From positions 233,501-297,500 of the forward strand of contig CAJNDS010002507.1 of the NCBI GenBank assembly GCA_905221605.1: 64,000 nt of DNA, read 5' to 3'. Origin of the DNA: Symbiodinium natans. Its lineage: Eukaryota > Sar > Dinophyceae > Suessiales > Symbiodiniaceae. The stretch's first letter is position 1. Each line of letters starts with the position of its first letter. Both the position numbers and the translations under genes were made by a program. The notes under the pieces were generated by a model. The model was given only the letters and a program-made list of their open reading frames with translations. It made no database searches and was not told the DNA's origin. This document shows positions 1 through 10,596 of the stretch, piece by piece.

Positions 1-790
1 TCGCGCAGCCAGGCCTTCAATGGAGGCCTTCAATGGATGGACCTCTGGATCGCGCTGACAGTTCCCTGTCGCATAGCTGTCGGCGAACCCTGTGTTGCGC
101 ACATCGTTAGAAGAAGTCCTGCCAGGCCTGATGTAGAAGATCCGTCGGCTCGTCGGCTGGGGCCCGTACTTCTCGTTGAGGAGACTGAAACGCTGCTTCT
201 CGCCCCCTTCCTAACGCAAATCTTCTACACTGATCGCCTCGCACACCTGCTCGGCCTCTCCTTTGATGTGTTGCATCAAGCGTGCACCATACTTTTCCTT
301 CGGCACGGTGTTGGGCACAGCTGCTATGGTGAGCTGCGCCCTTCGGCGCCATTTCCGATACAGCTCAGGCTAAACGCGCACGCCATCCTTCCTTCATCCT
401 CGGTAATTGGGGCGTGCTCCGCAACCACTGTGAGCCTTCGCCCACAGTGGCATGCCTTGTGTCCCGAAGCGTAAGCCCCACGCTGACAGTGCAACAAGTA
501 CTTAGCAGAGTATCATTCAATGATCATGATTGTTACACCCGGCGCCTGAGCCAACGCTGCGGCTCCTGAGCCAGTGTCCGACTCTGCGGAGCCCCACGCT
601 CCCGAGCGCTCCTGCCGCGCGCGAAGAGGCGGCCGAGGCCCCGGGCGCGAGACTGCGGCCAGCGAGACGCCGGACTCGCCTGGTGGACGCGCGCATGTCG
701 CGGAGAGGGAGATGCCTCTGCCTGATACCATCAGACTGGTACTTTTGGACCTGGCGTCCACCGTACGCCGTGGACTGCCGTACTGTGGAC
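1..790. other. No supported gene
   Basis: Several short overlapping frames are open on both strands but none has a coherent composition or a recognisable motif. The right end may hold decayed 5' parts of the retroelement that becomes legible at 798. Confidence 0.4.
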
Positions 791-797
791 TCGAAGC

Positions 798-1795
798 TTT
801 GTGGATGACACTCGGGTTCCGGTGGCATCGTTGGGCCATGCGGCCCGTGCCACTGATGTCTTGGGTGAGGCAGCCCCATTGGACCAATGTATTTACAAAA
901 CAGGCAAGAACTGTATTCTGGCGCATGGGTTTGCTAAGGTGCAACCGCTGGTCTTGCCAGGCTCCCGTGTGGATTTTGTGGATTCACATGTTCAGCTTGG
1001 AGTCTCCTTGGGGGCCCAATGTGATGGCAGATCTGTGCAAATCTCACCTGCAATGTATCCTCTCCCGCGGACCTGCGAAGATGCATACGCTGTTGACAGC
1101 TGTCGTCTGCAGCTTTTCCAATGCATGCACTCCTTCTTCCCTTTCGTACAAGGTTAATACCGTCGGCATCCCATGCGATCGAACTCACAGTTCAAGTTCC
1201 GTTCTTCGAAAAACAGGTCAACGGGTTGCAGGCATCCTTGCTCAAGAAGATCCTCAGGTGCTACGCAGTACCTCGGGTCGTTTTGATGCATGAGTTGGGT
1301 GTTCTGGCGCGTGGAGCCGGGCTATCATGGTGCGGCGGCGTGCTCGCAATGATAGTTGCTACAGCTCTGAGAAACTGTCGTCCTGGTCGGCTAGCGTGCT
1401 GCGCTGAGAGCAGCAACTGGGACTACCAGAGCTCGGTATTGTTACTTCAGGCCCTTTTGTCACCCAGATCAAGGCTACGTTGCACTATCCCGCTGTGACA
1501 GTTGTCCTTCCTGCTGTCCGCGCGCATGAGCAAGCAAATTGGCACTCCTGTTCAAAAATCATCCAGCACTGGCTCGAAGCTGAGTTGGACTCAGTTGGCA
1601 GAACTCGGCAAACTTCCAGGCTACTTCTCGCAGGCTGATCTTGGGCCTGCTGCTCCATGCAGATTTTGTTCCAGGAATCTCCAAGAAGATATCGAGCATT
1701 TGTTCTTTGACTGTGATGTGGCAATGCAGCTCATATGCAATGTTCCAGACTGGGGCTGCGCTGATGCTCGGAGGTCAGTCGGCTTCCATTGAATT
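798..1795 (+). pseudogene. Decayed non-LTR retrotransposon: reverse transcriptase 3' half plus zinc knuckle
   Basis: The reading starts with the reverse-transcriptase palm motif F-V-D-D at 798-809. It runs through a 'KTGK' segment and a 'VQLGVSLG' segment, the usual motif D/E region of LINE enzymes. It then changes frame near 1120-1157 and continues with 'RVVLMHELGVLARG' (about 1270-1310), which I associate with the post-RT region of dinoflagellate LINE-like elements. A TGA near 1496 interrupts that frame. The same frame resumes and ends in a C-x2-C-x8-H-x4-C knuckle (CRFCSRNLQEDIEHLFFDC, about 1660-1715), typical of the C terminus of these ORF2 proteins. With at least one frame change and one internal stop it cannot be active. 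The 5' half, including palm motif A, is missing or unreadable. Confidence 0.72.
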
Positions 1796-1869
1796 ACTCT
1801 CCCCTTCGACGCATTGTGTGAGACGCAACTAGTTCTGCTTGTTGTGTTGTGTTTTTTTGTTGCTTCTGG

Positions 1870-2370
1870 GGTTGGTGCCTTAAGTAAAAACACCACACGT
1901 CTTATGTTTGAGAGATTACTTGCATGGCTCGTGATGGAAAACAAGACATCCCGGCGCAGGAACTTTTGGCCTACGCCGCAACCCTCTTGGCGCGAGCGCA
2001 GGTGCCCGAGCGCGGTGGCAATGGCGCGGCTTACGGCGCTTGCCAAGCCGGATGGCGGAGTACGGGGGATAGCGACCGGGGACACCTTTCGCCGCCTCGT
2101 CGCCCGCACATTGGCCAAGGCCTGGGGAGCCACGTTCGATCAAGCTACACCACGTCCTTTCCAATACGCACTTCAGTCGCGGGCGGGCACAGATGCTGTG
2201 GTCGCCACGGTCGGGACGGACGACCTGATGCCGTGGTAGTGTCGCTCGATGGGCGCAGCGCCTACGACAGCATTTCGCGAGCAGCCTTCCTCAGCAAACT
2301 GCGGGAGGTTGCTCCGGAGTTGCTGCCATTCGTGCGCATGTCTTATGGCCATATGGAGTTTGCCATGGCA
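1870..2370 (+). pseudogene. Second decayed LINE-like reverse transcriptase, N-terminal part
   Basis: One frame gives 'PDGGVRGIATGDTFRRLVAR' and 'FQYALQSRAGTDAV', the fingers region of a LINE reverse transcriptase. The neighbouring frame then gives the palm motif A region 'VVSLDGRSAYDSISRAAFL' and ends in 'FVRMSYG'. The switch lies near 2200-2225, so at least one indel has occurred. The catalytic FxDD block expected about 100 residues further on is absent, because the reading is cut at about 2370 by unrelated sequence. The thumb and C-terminal part of a similar element reappears at 2.9-3.9 kb, which suggests one element split by an insertion. Confidence 0.75.
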
Positions 2371-2930
2371 TGAGATTTTTCACCTCTGGAACGAGCGCGT
2401 GCGTGACTTCCAACAACGGCTTCATTTGCAAAGCTGGTCTGAAACATGGCAAACATTCAACACAGCAAGTGACATTGTAACACTCGCTTGTCAAAGTTAC
2501 AACAACTACTTGACGTCATGAGCTCAGACATCATTGCTGTACAAACGCGAGGAAAGCAGCAAAATGATTCTCCCAATTGGCGTCGTTTTTTGCATGGTCC
2601 ATCCACCTTTCCCACCCCATAGTACGCGCGAAAGCTTCCAAATGTGAGGCCCAGGAATTTCGAGGCCGGCCGCGAACGCGACTTCCAGGAGGTATCCATT
2701 CCATAACGCGTTTGATCCATCTGTTGGATGGTACGCAGCTCACATGACGAGCAAATCTCCAGTAATGCTTGAGGCATGTTTTTTTTTTTTTCGCGGACCT
2801 TTTTCCTCCGCTGCGATGTCCCCAGCGGCTAAAAAAAAAAAAGTTTGCCTGCGCCCCAGAGGGGCTGCCTATCGGCTTGCAGGTCTCACTCACTGTCTTA
2901 TGGCCACTCGCCAGCAAAGGTCGTCACGGT
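2371..2930 (-). mobile_element. Insertion carrying an antisense LINE C-terminal fragment
   Basis: This segment separates two legible parts of a plus-strand reverse transcriptase. On the minus strand (about 2540-2760) it reads 'RVRGRPRNSWASHLEAFAR' followed by a W-rich 'GWERWMDHAKNDANWE'. The G-R-P-x3-W block near the end of ORF2 is typical of non-LTR retrotransposons (consensus GRPxxRWxDxi). It also contains a T13 run (2779-2791), a small hairpin, and an A12 run (2831-2842). I infer a nested insertion; its exact ends are not defined by a clean target duplication. Confidence 0.55.
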
Positions 2931-3060
2931 GGCTACGCGCGGAAGTTGCCGTGGTGGTACCCTGGCGCGTCCAGAAAGAAGGACTTGGAGTTTCCACCAG
3001 CCTGCCTTCGCCGAAGCAAAGGCAGACGTGAGAAGCTCCTCGTCACGGTGGCTACGCGCG
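2921..3060. repeat. 21-bp direct repeat with 119-bp period
   Basis: The 21 bases starting TCGTCACGGTGGCTACGC occur at 2921-2941 and again, identical, at 3040-3060. They sit at the junction where the interrupted LINE resumes. The pair may be a short tandem duplication or a target-site duplication of a small insertion. Confidence 0.8.
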
Positions 3061-3870
3061 TGCGGCCCGCACTGGGCCAGGTGGTGGGGACCGTGGAAGA
3101 GGATTGCGGGATCGCCTTACACCTCGGTAAGATGCGGGCGCTCGGGGCGGCAGAGGCGGGCCTTCCACCCCCCCGCCAGATGTGGCCGCCTAGAATGCCT
3201 GGGAGGTGATGGGGGCGAGGACGTGGATGAGCAGTTCGCGCGCGAATTGGCCTGCCTACCAGCGTCCCTCGGTGGCCTAGGCTTCGCGTCAGCAGCGCGT
3301 GGCCCCAGGCGGCGAGGGCGGATGCTCTCCCGGTCATGGCGGCTCGTCTTCCGGCTTTCGCGGCGGCCTGCGTCGCCGAACACCAACAAGGGGGCGCAGG
3401 CGCCGCGTGTTTGAGCCACGCTGCGAGCGCCCGCACGCTGCTGTTGACCGAGGGCTGGGGCGCGTGCCAGCTGGACCGGAGTTTCCGGGGGCCTGCGGCC
3501 GGACGCGGAGGCGGATACAGGACTTGGCGAATGGCCACACGGCTGGCAGCTTCATGCGTCGCGCACTCGCAACTTTTACTACCGCGACCGCGTGATGCTG
3601 CCGTCGTTGACGCCGGACCGCCGAGCCCTGCTTCGCTCCCAGTCAGGCCCACACGCTGGCGCGTGGCTGGTGGCCATACCAGGCGAGCCGGCCACGACGT
3701 TGTCCCCGCCCGTCATGCAGGTGGCCCTGCGCAGGCGCTTGCGCCTTCCCCTGCACGTAGCACGGCTGCTCGGGTCACGTCCGCTCCTTGCTTTTGCTTG
3801 GCAGCGCGCAACCCCCATTGTGCGCCGGCGTCGTGGTTCAGCGGAGGATGTGAGCGTGGTGTACAGCATG
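2931..3870 (+). pseudogene. LINE-like element, thumb and C-terminal part
   Basis: Pieces in three frames carry features of this element family. They are 'TVEEDCGIALHLGKMRALG' (about 3090-3140), 'RELACLPASLGGLGFASA' (about 3235-3300), 'ARLPAFAAACVAEHQQGG' (about 3337-3400), and 'DRVMLPSLTPDRRALLRSQS' running into 'MQVALRRRLRLPL' (about 3590-3755). The order and content fit the region after the RT domain, so this is probably the other half of the element ending at 2370. Frame changes every 100-250 bases show it is dead. The usual C-terminal zinc knuckle is not seen. Confidence 0.7.
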
Positions 3871-4048
3871 TTTAGGTACCGGTGCATGCTGGCACGTGCT
3901 TTCTGCGCAGGCTTGTGCATGGGAAGTGTGGTTCGAGGGACGGCTCGCGATTGCAAAGTGTAGCCCCCTTTACCCTGTCACCCATGTTCGTTAAGTGTAC
4001 GGAAGCAAAACGCGCTTAGCCGACCAACTAGTAAGGAGTTTCAGTTAC

Positions 4049-4107
4049 AGGCACCATCGCACATGGCACCATGGCGCATGGCACCATGGCACCATGGCAC
4101 CATATGC
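4049..4107. repeat. ATGGCACC short tandem repeat
   Basis: About six imperfect copies of an 8-10 base unit (ATGGCACC, with CGC variants) occur in a row, giving repeated CCATGG palindromes. It lies just upstream of a possible start codon at 4173, but nothing links the two. Confidence 0.75.
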
Positions 4108-4172
4108 CAGGAGTGTTTGAGGCTTATTTATTGTATTTGTTAGGCTTATTCATTTTACATTCCCCCGCCGCC

Positions 4173-4270
4173 ATGACTTCCTTCGACGTGTTGGATGCAG
4201 AAATGGAGCGGTTGAAATCTATGTCTGGTGGCGGTTCGAGCTTGGAGCCGATATTGTTCCCAAGCAGTAT
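4173..4270 (+). CDS. Possible N-terminal exon of the EF-hand-like gene
   Basis: An ATG in a CGCCGCC context at 4173 opens a frame reading 'MTSFDVLDAEMERLKSMSGG' and continuing to an AG-rich end near 4265. The composition is protein-like and it precedes the EF-hand-like exon on the same strand. The splice link is not established and the peptide matches no family I know. Confidence 0.3.
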
Positions 4271-4361
4271 CAAGCAGTTTAAGAAACGCTTTCATACATT
4301 GCTGTGTCATTGTCGCAAACATCGGCCCTAAATTGCTCGTGAAAGTGAGGCGAGGTTTTCA

Positions 4362-4750
4362 TGATGCAGGATTTCAGGCGCTGGTTCAGCCACTCCGCAT
4401 GTGAGCATTCATTGTTTGGATTGTGTTTTTGGATGGTTATGGTTGAACATGCCTTGTTTTTTTTTGTGAATGTTTTTTTTGTTCCATGCATCAGGCAGTT
4501 CGCGGCTGAAAGGGCGCTGCATTTTCAAACAACATGCCCAGATGGTTCGCAACCATTGATCTGGACGCAGCTGGGAACTTAGATCTGATTAGGATCATCC
4601 GGAGTGTGGCACTGATGCGAAGAACTGAGGTATTTCAACGAGTATCGCGAGCTTTTTGAGAGCCATTTGCGACACATATTGCACGGCCTTGGAATGACCG
4701 AAGATACGTTCCATGAGTTGTGTGGATACTTGCAGGAGATCATCGGATGA
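4362..4750 (+). pseudogene. EF-hand-like coding remnant with a one-base frame break
   Basis: A short exon-like piece (AG|, 'DFRRWFSHSA', then |GTGAGC) lies near 4374-4404. Further on, 4542-4629 reads 'WFATIDLDAAGNLDLIRIIR'. The D-x-D-x-x-G-x-L-D spacing followed by I matches a calcium-binding EF-hand loop, with the E/D at position 12 replaced. From 4631 the next frame reads 'YFNEYRELFESHLRHILHGL' and ends 'ELCGYLQEIIG' before a TGA at 4748. The two frames abut exactly at GAGG|TATTTC, so dropping one G makes a continuous helix-rich protein. That could be a true indel, an assembly error, or two exons misread. Function: probably a Ca2+-sensor-type protein; not identified further. Confidence 0.42.
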
Positions 4751-5375
4751 TCATTCTTTCTGCTTGCGCAATGGTTGTTCTTCTCACCGATGTGTTTGCC
4801 GCGCTCTGTTTGTGAGTAGTGTTCGTGCAGCATCGCTGTTGATCCCGGATAGCATTTGGGTTTGTTTTGGAATCAAGCAACAAAGGCCTCAGTATTTCTT
4901 CCGGTCGAAGGCAGCAGTTTAGCTTGTGCATACGGCCAGGCTGCCCACATATTGAGGCTTCGGTGTCGCTGTCGCTCTCGCCTTCGATTTCTCTTTCACC
5001 TTCGCTTCTCCCTCGTGCTTCCACATGGGGATGCTTGGGGCACTCCTGGATGTTGGTTCATCCAGCTGCTTTCTTCCAAAATCACTGAAGATTCAATTTG
5101 TGTAGGGTTTCCATGTGTGACACGGGATTCCGGAAGTTTGGATAGGCGGTTGAACTGGACCATCCATTAACAGGAGCTAGAGAAGTGACCGGGGCGAGAG
5201 AGGTTAACCTTTACTTTTTCTCAATGCTCTTTTATATAATCCCAAGCGACTCATACAGTCATGAATTACAAATGCAGGAGGTTGCCCAATACAGCGTGTG
5301 GTAGGCTCAGGGGCGCCGTCGCAGGATTTGGCCGCCTGTGACTGCCGGTGGAGGCGGACCAACCCACACGGCCCT

Positions 5376-6240
<865 letters not shown>

Positions 6241-6309
6241 TCTCTTGGCCGGGAGCTCCCGGGGCGCTCTGCCAGCTTGAGCTCGAAACGGAGGGGCTGT
6301 GACGTTTAA

Positions 6310-7360
6310 CGGAGCCCCTGAGGTGCCGGGAGGGATGGCGCCTTCGGCACGGCACTGCTACGAGCAGGTGCACTCACTCACTCACTTTCTAAAGCCAGAA
6401 TGAGAAACGGTCGCTGTCAGAACAAAGTTGATCACCTCAAAAACATCAGCCACGCTTTGAGCCGCAACTCTTGAGCCGAAGCGCAAGTTCTCAAACAAAG
6501 CTTCGTTGCAAAAATCTGCTGTTTTGTGGCTTTTGACGCACGTCCCGGGCTTCGGAACCTGGAACACAACAGCAATCTGCACCTGCCAACTTCGCTGTTC
6601 TTTGCTTGTGCCTTTCCTGGAGTTCCTGGAGTGTGGTCACAAACCATGTCTTTCTGGGATGGGGTGTCGTGTGCATACATACCTGCATTCATGTGCATTG
6701 TGCCTTGACAATGTTACTGTTGTCTTTGAAGACAACAGTGTCGGAATGCTTCGTAAAGTGGTCATGCGCGAGCAACCTCGAGTGTCTGGAGGAGATAGAG
6801 GAGAATTTGGGTGATGATTCCGAAAATCTTTACGGCTACATCAAGGCAGATTCTGTCCTATTTGTACTTGCGTGGGCCCGATCGCGTGGCTATGACAGGC
6901 CATTACATCATCTGAAGATTATGATGCTTTTCTACAGCTGATGTTTGCAGAGGCCTGACCATCCTGACCGAAAGCCCAAAAGCCACCCTTCACGGGCTAG
7001 CACGGGCCAAGTTGTCAGGTGCAGCGGCAGCAGCAACAAGCTGGAGCGCCACGGTGGCATGCGTCTGCATTGTGAGTGGAATCAACTTAAAACTAAAATA
7101 ACGCAAAGCCAAGGCTGGCCCAGGAACATCGCAGGAAATCGAAGTGGTCGTTCCCGAGGGGATGGGCTCTGGGGAGCTGTGCCCTCAGACATGGGCAAGG
7201 GGAGGGCAAAGGTGGACTGAGGGTGTGTCATTGGGGTGGTGCATGGTGGTGTATATTGTGTAGTCAGCCCCAGGATGTCGCACACAGAAGGAAGGGTCAG
7301 TTGATGTTAGTTGACAAGTCGATGGGGTCAGGCAAAATGCTGCGCAAAACAGCAAAACTG
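6310..7360. other. Mostly unassigned; one weak plus-strand frame
   Basis: A plus-strand frame at about 6770-6940 reads 'NLECLEEIEENLGDDSENLY' and then 'ADSVLFVLAWARSRGYDRP', which looks protein-like and ends near an AG|CTGATG. I could not find partner exons or a family. Nothing else is supported in this stretch. Confidence 0.25.
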
Positions 7361-7362
7361 GT

Positions 7363-7887
7363 TTAGACCTCAGAGTCATCCTGAACTGGATAGCGTGGCA
7401 CATGTACTCGAGGATTCTTCCGGTCGATTACTTGGGCGCCCGCTATGATCTCATCATCCCGGTCCCTTGACGATAGGAGCGTGTGTTCGAATGTGTCGCC
7501 TCCAGTGAAGATGGTGCAGCATGTGCAGCCCAGGACGGGTACACAGCAGGTATGACTTTCCGCACCAGCATTCTTATTTGAGAGGTCAGTCCCCATTTTC
7601 ATCGCACATTACACAGTGTCAGCGGCGCGCTTGTAATAGAATGACATCTCAGACGCCACTTCGCAATGGCATGTGTAATGCGACCACTTCGCAATTTCAC
7701 GTCTAAAGCGGGTCCATCGGCCGCAGGCCATGGGCGAAACATGTGCTGTGCCGCCTTCACAAAGGTTGATGGCAGTGTTCAGAATGAACCGCAGAGTTTC
7801 AACGTGCAGCCGCACTGAGATGAAAAACCGCAGTTCCGTGAGATAATCCAGCATAGTGCAGCACACAGCACGTTCCAGCACGCTCAC
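7363..7887 (-). pseudogene. Minus-strand coding remnant with one in-frame stop
   Basis: One minus-strand frame is protein-like over its whole length. The first half contains 'MLDYLTELRFFISVRLHVET' and 'CGRWTRFRREIAKWSHYTCH'. After a single TAA at about 7609-7611 the same frame continues to 'GAQVIDRKNPRVHVPRYPV' and a terminal stop at 7363. The single lesion suggests a recently decayed gene or retrocopy, or an intron I cannot resolve. No family is recognised. It is divergent from the alveolin gene, which starts 190 bases away on the other strand. Confidence 0.38.
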
Positions 7888-8076
7888 TGGGAAACCAGAA
7901 GGGTCATGCGCAGGTGGAAAGGGCCGCTAGGGCCCACAGCTTGACGAGCGTTGCTGGTTGATCTGGTCAGTTGAACACCTATTTCAGCGTTGCTTGCAGC
8001 CATCTTGGCAGGGCACCCGATCTTGACATTTGGGAGACCGGCCGTTAGCAGGTGGTCTCCCTAGGACCAGATAACG

Positions 8077-10244
8077 ATGGATCCTTATGCTAGCCTCCGC
8101 GGAGAGTACAGTGCCTTGGACGTCGCACGCGAGATGCAACGTGGGAATCCGCAGGACCCTTTCGCGGGCAATCCGTTTCGAACCGAAGGTGCATCGGATT
8201 TTCTAGGGCTTGATTTGCCTCAGCAGCAAGAGCACAGCTCCGCGTCACAGCGGGGCAGCCGAATAAGTCCAGATTTCCTTCCATTAGGAGGATCCATGAA
8301 TTCAGCCGCGGCCGCAGTGGATTATCGACTACACAACGCACCGGGCCAGGCGCCAGCCAACGGTCCACCAGTTGGCTTGGTCACAGAAGAGCTTTCCCAG
8401 CCGTTTGACAAATCTGGGGTCATGTCGCCCCAGGAGCTGCAAAGCCTTTACCAGGATGCTTCCGACGTTCAGATTCAAGACCCTAGAGTTTTGAGCATGA
8501 AAGTTGTGGACAAGCAGGAGCAGAAAGTCTCCAAAGTGGTCACTGGCAAGAGACAGGTCATCACTGTGGAGAAAGTCGTGGAGATCCCCCAGGTCATCAC
8601 AAAAGAGACAATCAAGCGTGTGCCGAAACCAGAAATAATCGAGCGCATCATTGAGGTTCCAGGTAAGGTGGAGTACCGTTATGGCGGGTGTGGCGGACCT
8701 GGTGGCGGACCTGGTGGCGGACCTGGTGGCGGACCTGGTGGCGGACCTGGTGGTGCAGGTCCCTATGGCCCTGGTGGCATGGGAGGACCAGGTGGCTTTG
8801 GTCCCAACGGACGTCAAGGCGGTCTGGGAGCAGGTGGGTTTGATGGAAGCTTTGGCGGAGGTCCTGGTGGCGGCTGTGGCGGCTGCGGGTCTGGCGGCTG
8901 CGGGCCTGGCGGCTGCGGGCCTGGCGGCTGTGGGCCTGGCGGCTGTCCTGGCGGCTGTGGGCCTGGCGGGTTTGGCGGCTGCGGGCCTGGCGGCTGTGGG
9001 CCTGGTGGCTGTGGTGGCGGCTGTGGCCCTGGTGGGGGCTGTGGTCTTGGCGGCTGTGATGGCTGTGGTGGTGGCGGCTGTGGCGGTTATGGACCTGGTG
9101 GGTGGGGTGGGCTTGGTGCAGGAGGGGGTGGTCTAGGGGGTGGTCCAGGCGGGGTAGGTGGCTTTGGTCCTGGTGGCTGTGGCGCCGGCTTTGGCCCCGG
9201 CGGCCCTGGCGGCTTTGGCATGTTTGGCCCTGGTGGTGGCTGTGGTGCTGGTGGCTACGGACCTGGCGGTCTTGGCGGCTGTGGAGGGTTCGGTGGCTCT
9301 GGTCCCGGTGGCCCGTGGTTGGGTTCTGGCAGAGGTCCCAATGGTCCTGGAGGTGGCAGCTTTGGTAGACTGGGCGGATTGGGAGGAGGGTGGATGGACG
9401 ACCTGTTTGGATCGCCCGGTCTTGGAGACGATAGCGTGTATGGACCAGGCTTGAGTGGCATCGGTCCAGGAGGCCTCGCTATAGACTTGGGGGGTTATGG
9501 TGGAGGTGGCATCCGTGAAGCCTTGGGTTGGGATCCTAGTGGCATGCAGCTTGTGGGTGGTCCTGGCAGCTTGGAGGAGGCCTTGCAGAACCTAGGTGGG
9601 CCGGGTGCGGGTGGCGATGGCGATCTTCCAGGGCTTCCTCCTGGTGTGGAGCCCGGCTCCAAAGAGTACAATGAGCATCTTCACATGCTTGAAGCCCAGG
9701 GCTTGATCGAGATCCAGGAGGAGATTGTAGAGGTGCCGCAGGTCATCGTGGAGGAGAGGGTAGTCCACGTCCCAGGAAGGAAACAGATCCAGGAGAGGCT
9801 CATCGAAGTGCCCAAGGTGGAATGGGTTGAGCGAGTCGAATATGACGACTTCGTAGAGTATCGGGAGGTGCCCGTTGACAAAATCATTGAAGTGCCGGAG
9901 ATCGAGTACAAGATCAAGCAGGTCGCAGGGCTCGAAATTCCCATATTTCAGCACCAATTGTCCAGGCAAATGAACCAGACATAGATTTTTGTAGGCCCTC
10001 GTCCTTGAGACACCCAGTGTATCCCAGTGTTCGCGGGGCAAGAATCCCTCAGGTGGACCAGACAGTGCCGCAAACGTACATCCAGGAGCACTTTGTGGAC
10101 AGATACAAGGAAGTACCTGTGACGCAGGTCCAGGAGACGGAACGCGTCGAGCATGTGCCAGTGATGGTTCCTAACGACTGGCGGCCGCCAAACATGCAGG
10201 CGCTCGGGATACAGAATGCGGCCCCAGCAATCGTCACCACCTGA
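8077..10244 (+). CDS. Alveolin (IMC1-type pellicle protein) with a Gly/Cys-rich insert, two exons
   Basis: Alveolins form the filament network under the alveolar sacs of alveolates. Exon 1 (8077-9921) starts MDPYASLRGEYSALDVAREM. It has alveolin-type Val/Pro/Glu repeats near residues 150-205 (VEKVVEIPQV, ERIIEVPGKVEYRY), then about 300 residues of GGCGPGG/GGPGG tract. The alveolin repeats then resume near residues 545-615 (IVEVPQVIVEERVVHVPG, ERLIEVPKVEWVERVEYDDF, DKIIEVPEIEYKIKQ). The frame would run on to a stop at 9984, but a GT at 9922 and an AG at 10051-10052 define a 131-base phase-0 intron. Beyond it the repeats continue in the new frame (VDQTVPQTYIQEHFVDRYKE) to a stop at 10242-10244. 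The spliced protein is about 678 residues. An acceptor-like CCAG upstream of the ATG could take the spliced leader. Family identity is confident; the intron ends are inferred. Confidence 0.86.
8690..9640 (+). repeat. GGCGPGG/GGPGG-coding tandem repeat inside the alveolin gene
   Basis: Short units of GGTGGCGGACCT and GGCGGCTGCGGGCCT type repeat here, giving a tract of Gly, Pro and more than twenty Cys residues. Variation is mainly at silent positions and in-frame, so the tract is kept as coding sequence. Long frames in the other phases are artefacts of the repeat. Confidence 0.85.
9922..10052 (+). other. Inferred intron of the alveolin gene (GT-AG, phase 0)
   Basis: Coding frame 1 ends in ...KIKQ at CAG|GTCGCA. 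A different frame with the same alveolin repeat style begins at CTCAG|GTGGAC. Removing 131 bases joins them in phase 0. A G follows the acceptor, as is common in dinoflagellates. Confidence 0.65.
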
Positions 10245-10596
10245 GGTTCAGCCTGAACTTGGCAGGAACGCTTGATTTCACCAGCTCTTGGGCATTAAAT
10301 TCTCAAGAGTCTGCACATCGCTTCACTTTGAAAGTCGGGCACTGATGGCAACCTGCTGTCAGCGTAAGGCACTGCAGTCGCGAGACAGAGGTAGCTTGAA
10401 AAAAATGTGGTTTTTGTTGTCATCGTACCAGTATGAAGAAGTCATGCGCCCGTGCTGTATTGCATCTGGGCACGAACACAGCTGTTTCAGGCCAAGCTCC
10501 GCGACACCCGGGTTCCTAGTCTTAGATCAGCTCTTGTCAGCTCTTGGATTCATGTCTTCATCGTAAAAGGTTGGGGCCTTTGAAGCTTGGCCGGCC
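10245..10596. other. Spacer after the alveolin gene
   Basis: This is the probable 3' UTR and intergenic DNA between two plus-strand genes. No repeat or coding signal stands out. Dinoflagellates usually lack an AATAAA signal and none is seen. Confidence 0.4.

Noticed and set aside
8651-9461. Val/Ala-rich, Trp-rich and Pro-rich ORFs inside the alveolin gene
   Set aside because: Out-of-frame readings of the Gly-coding repeat.
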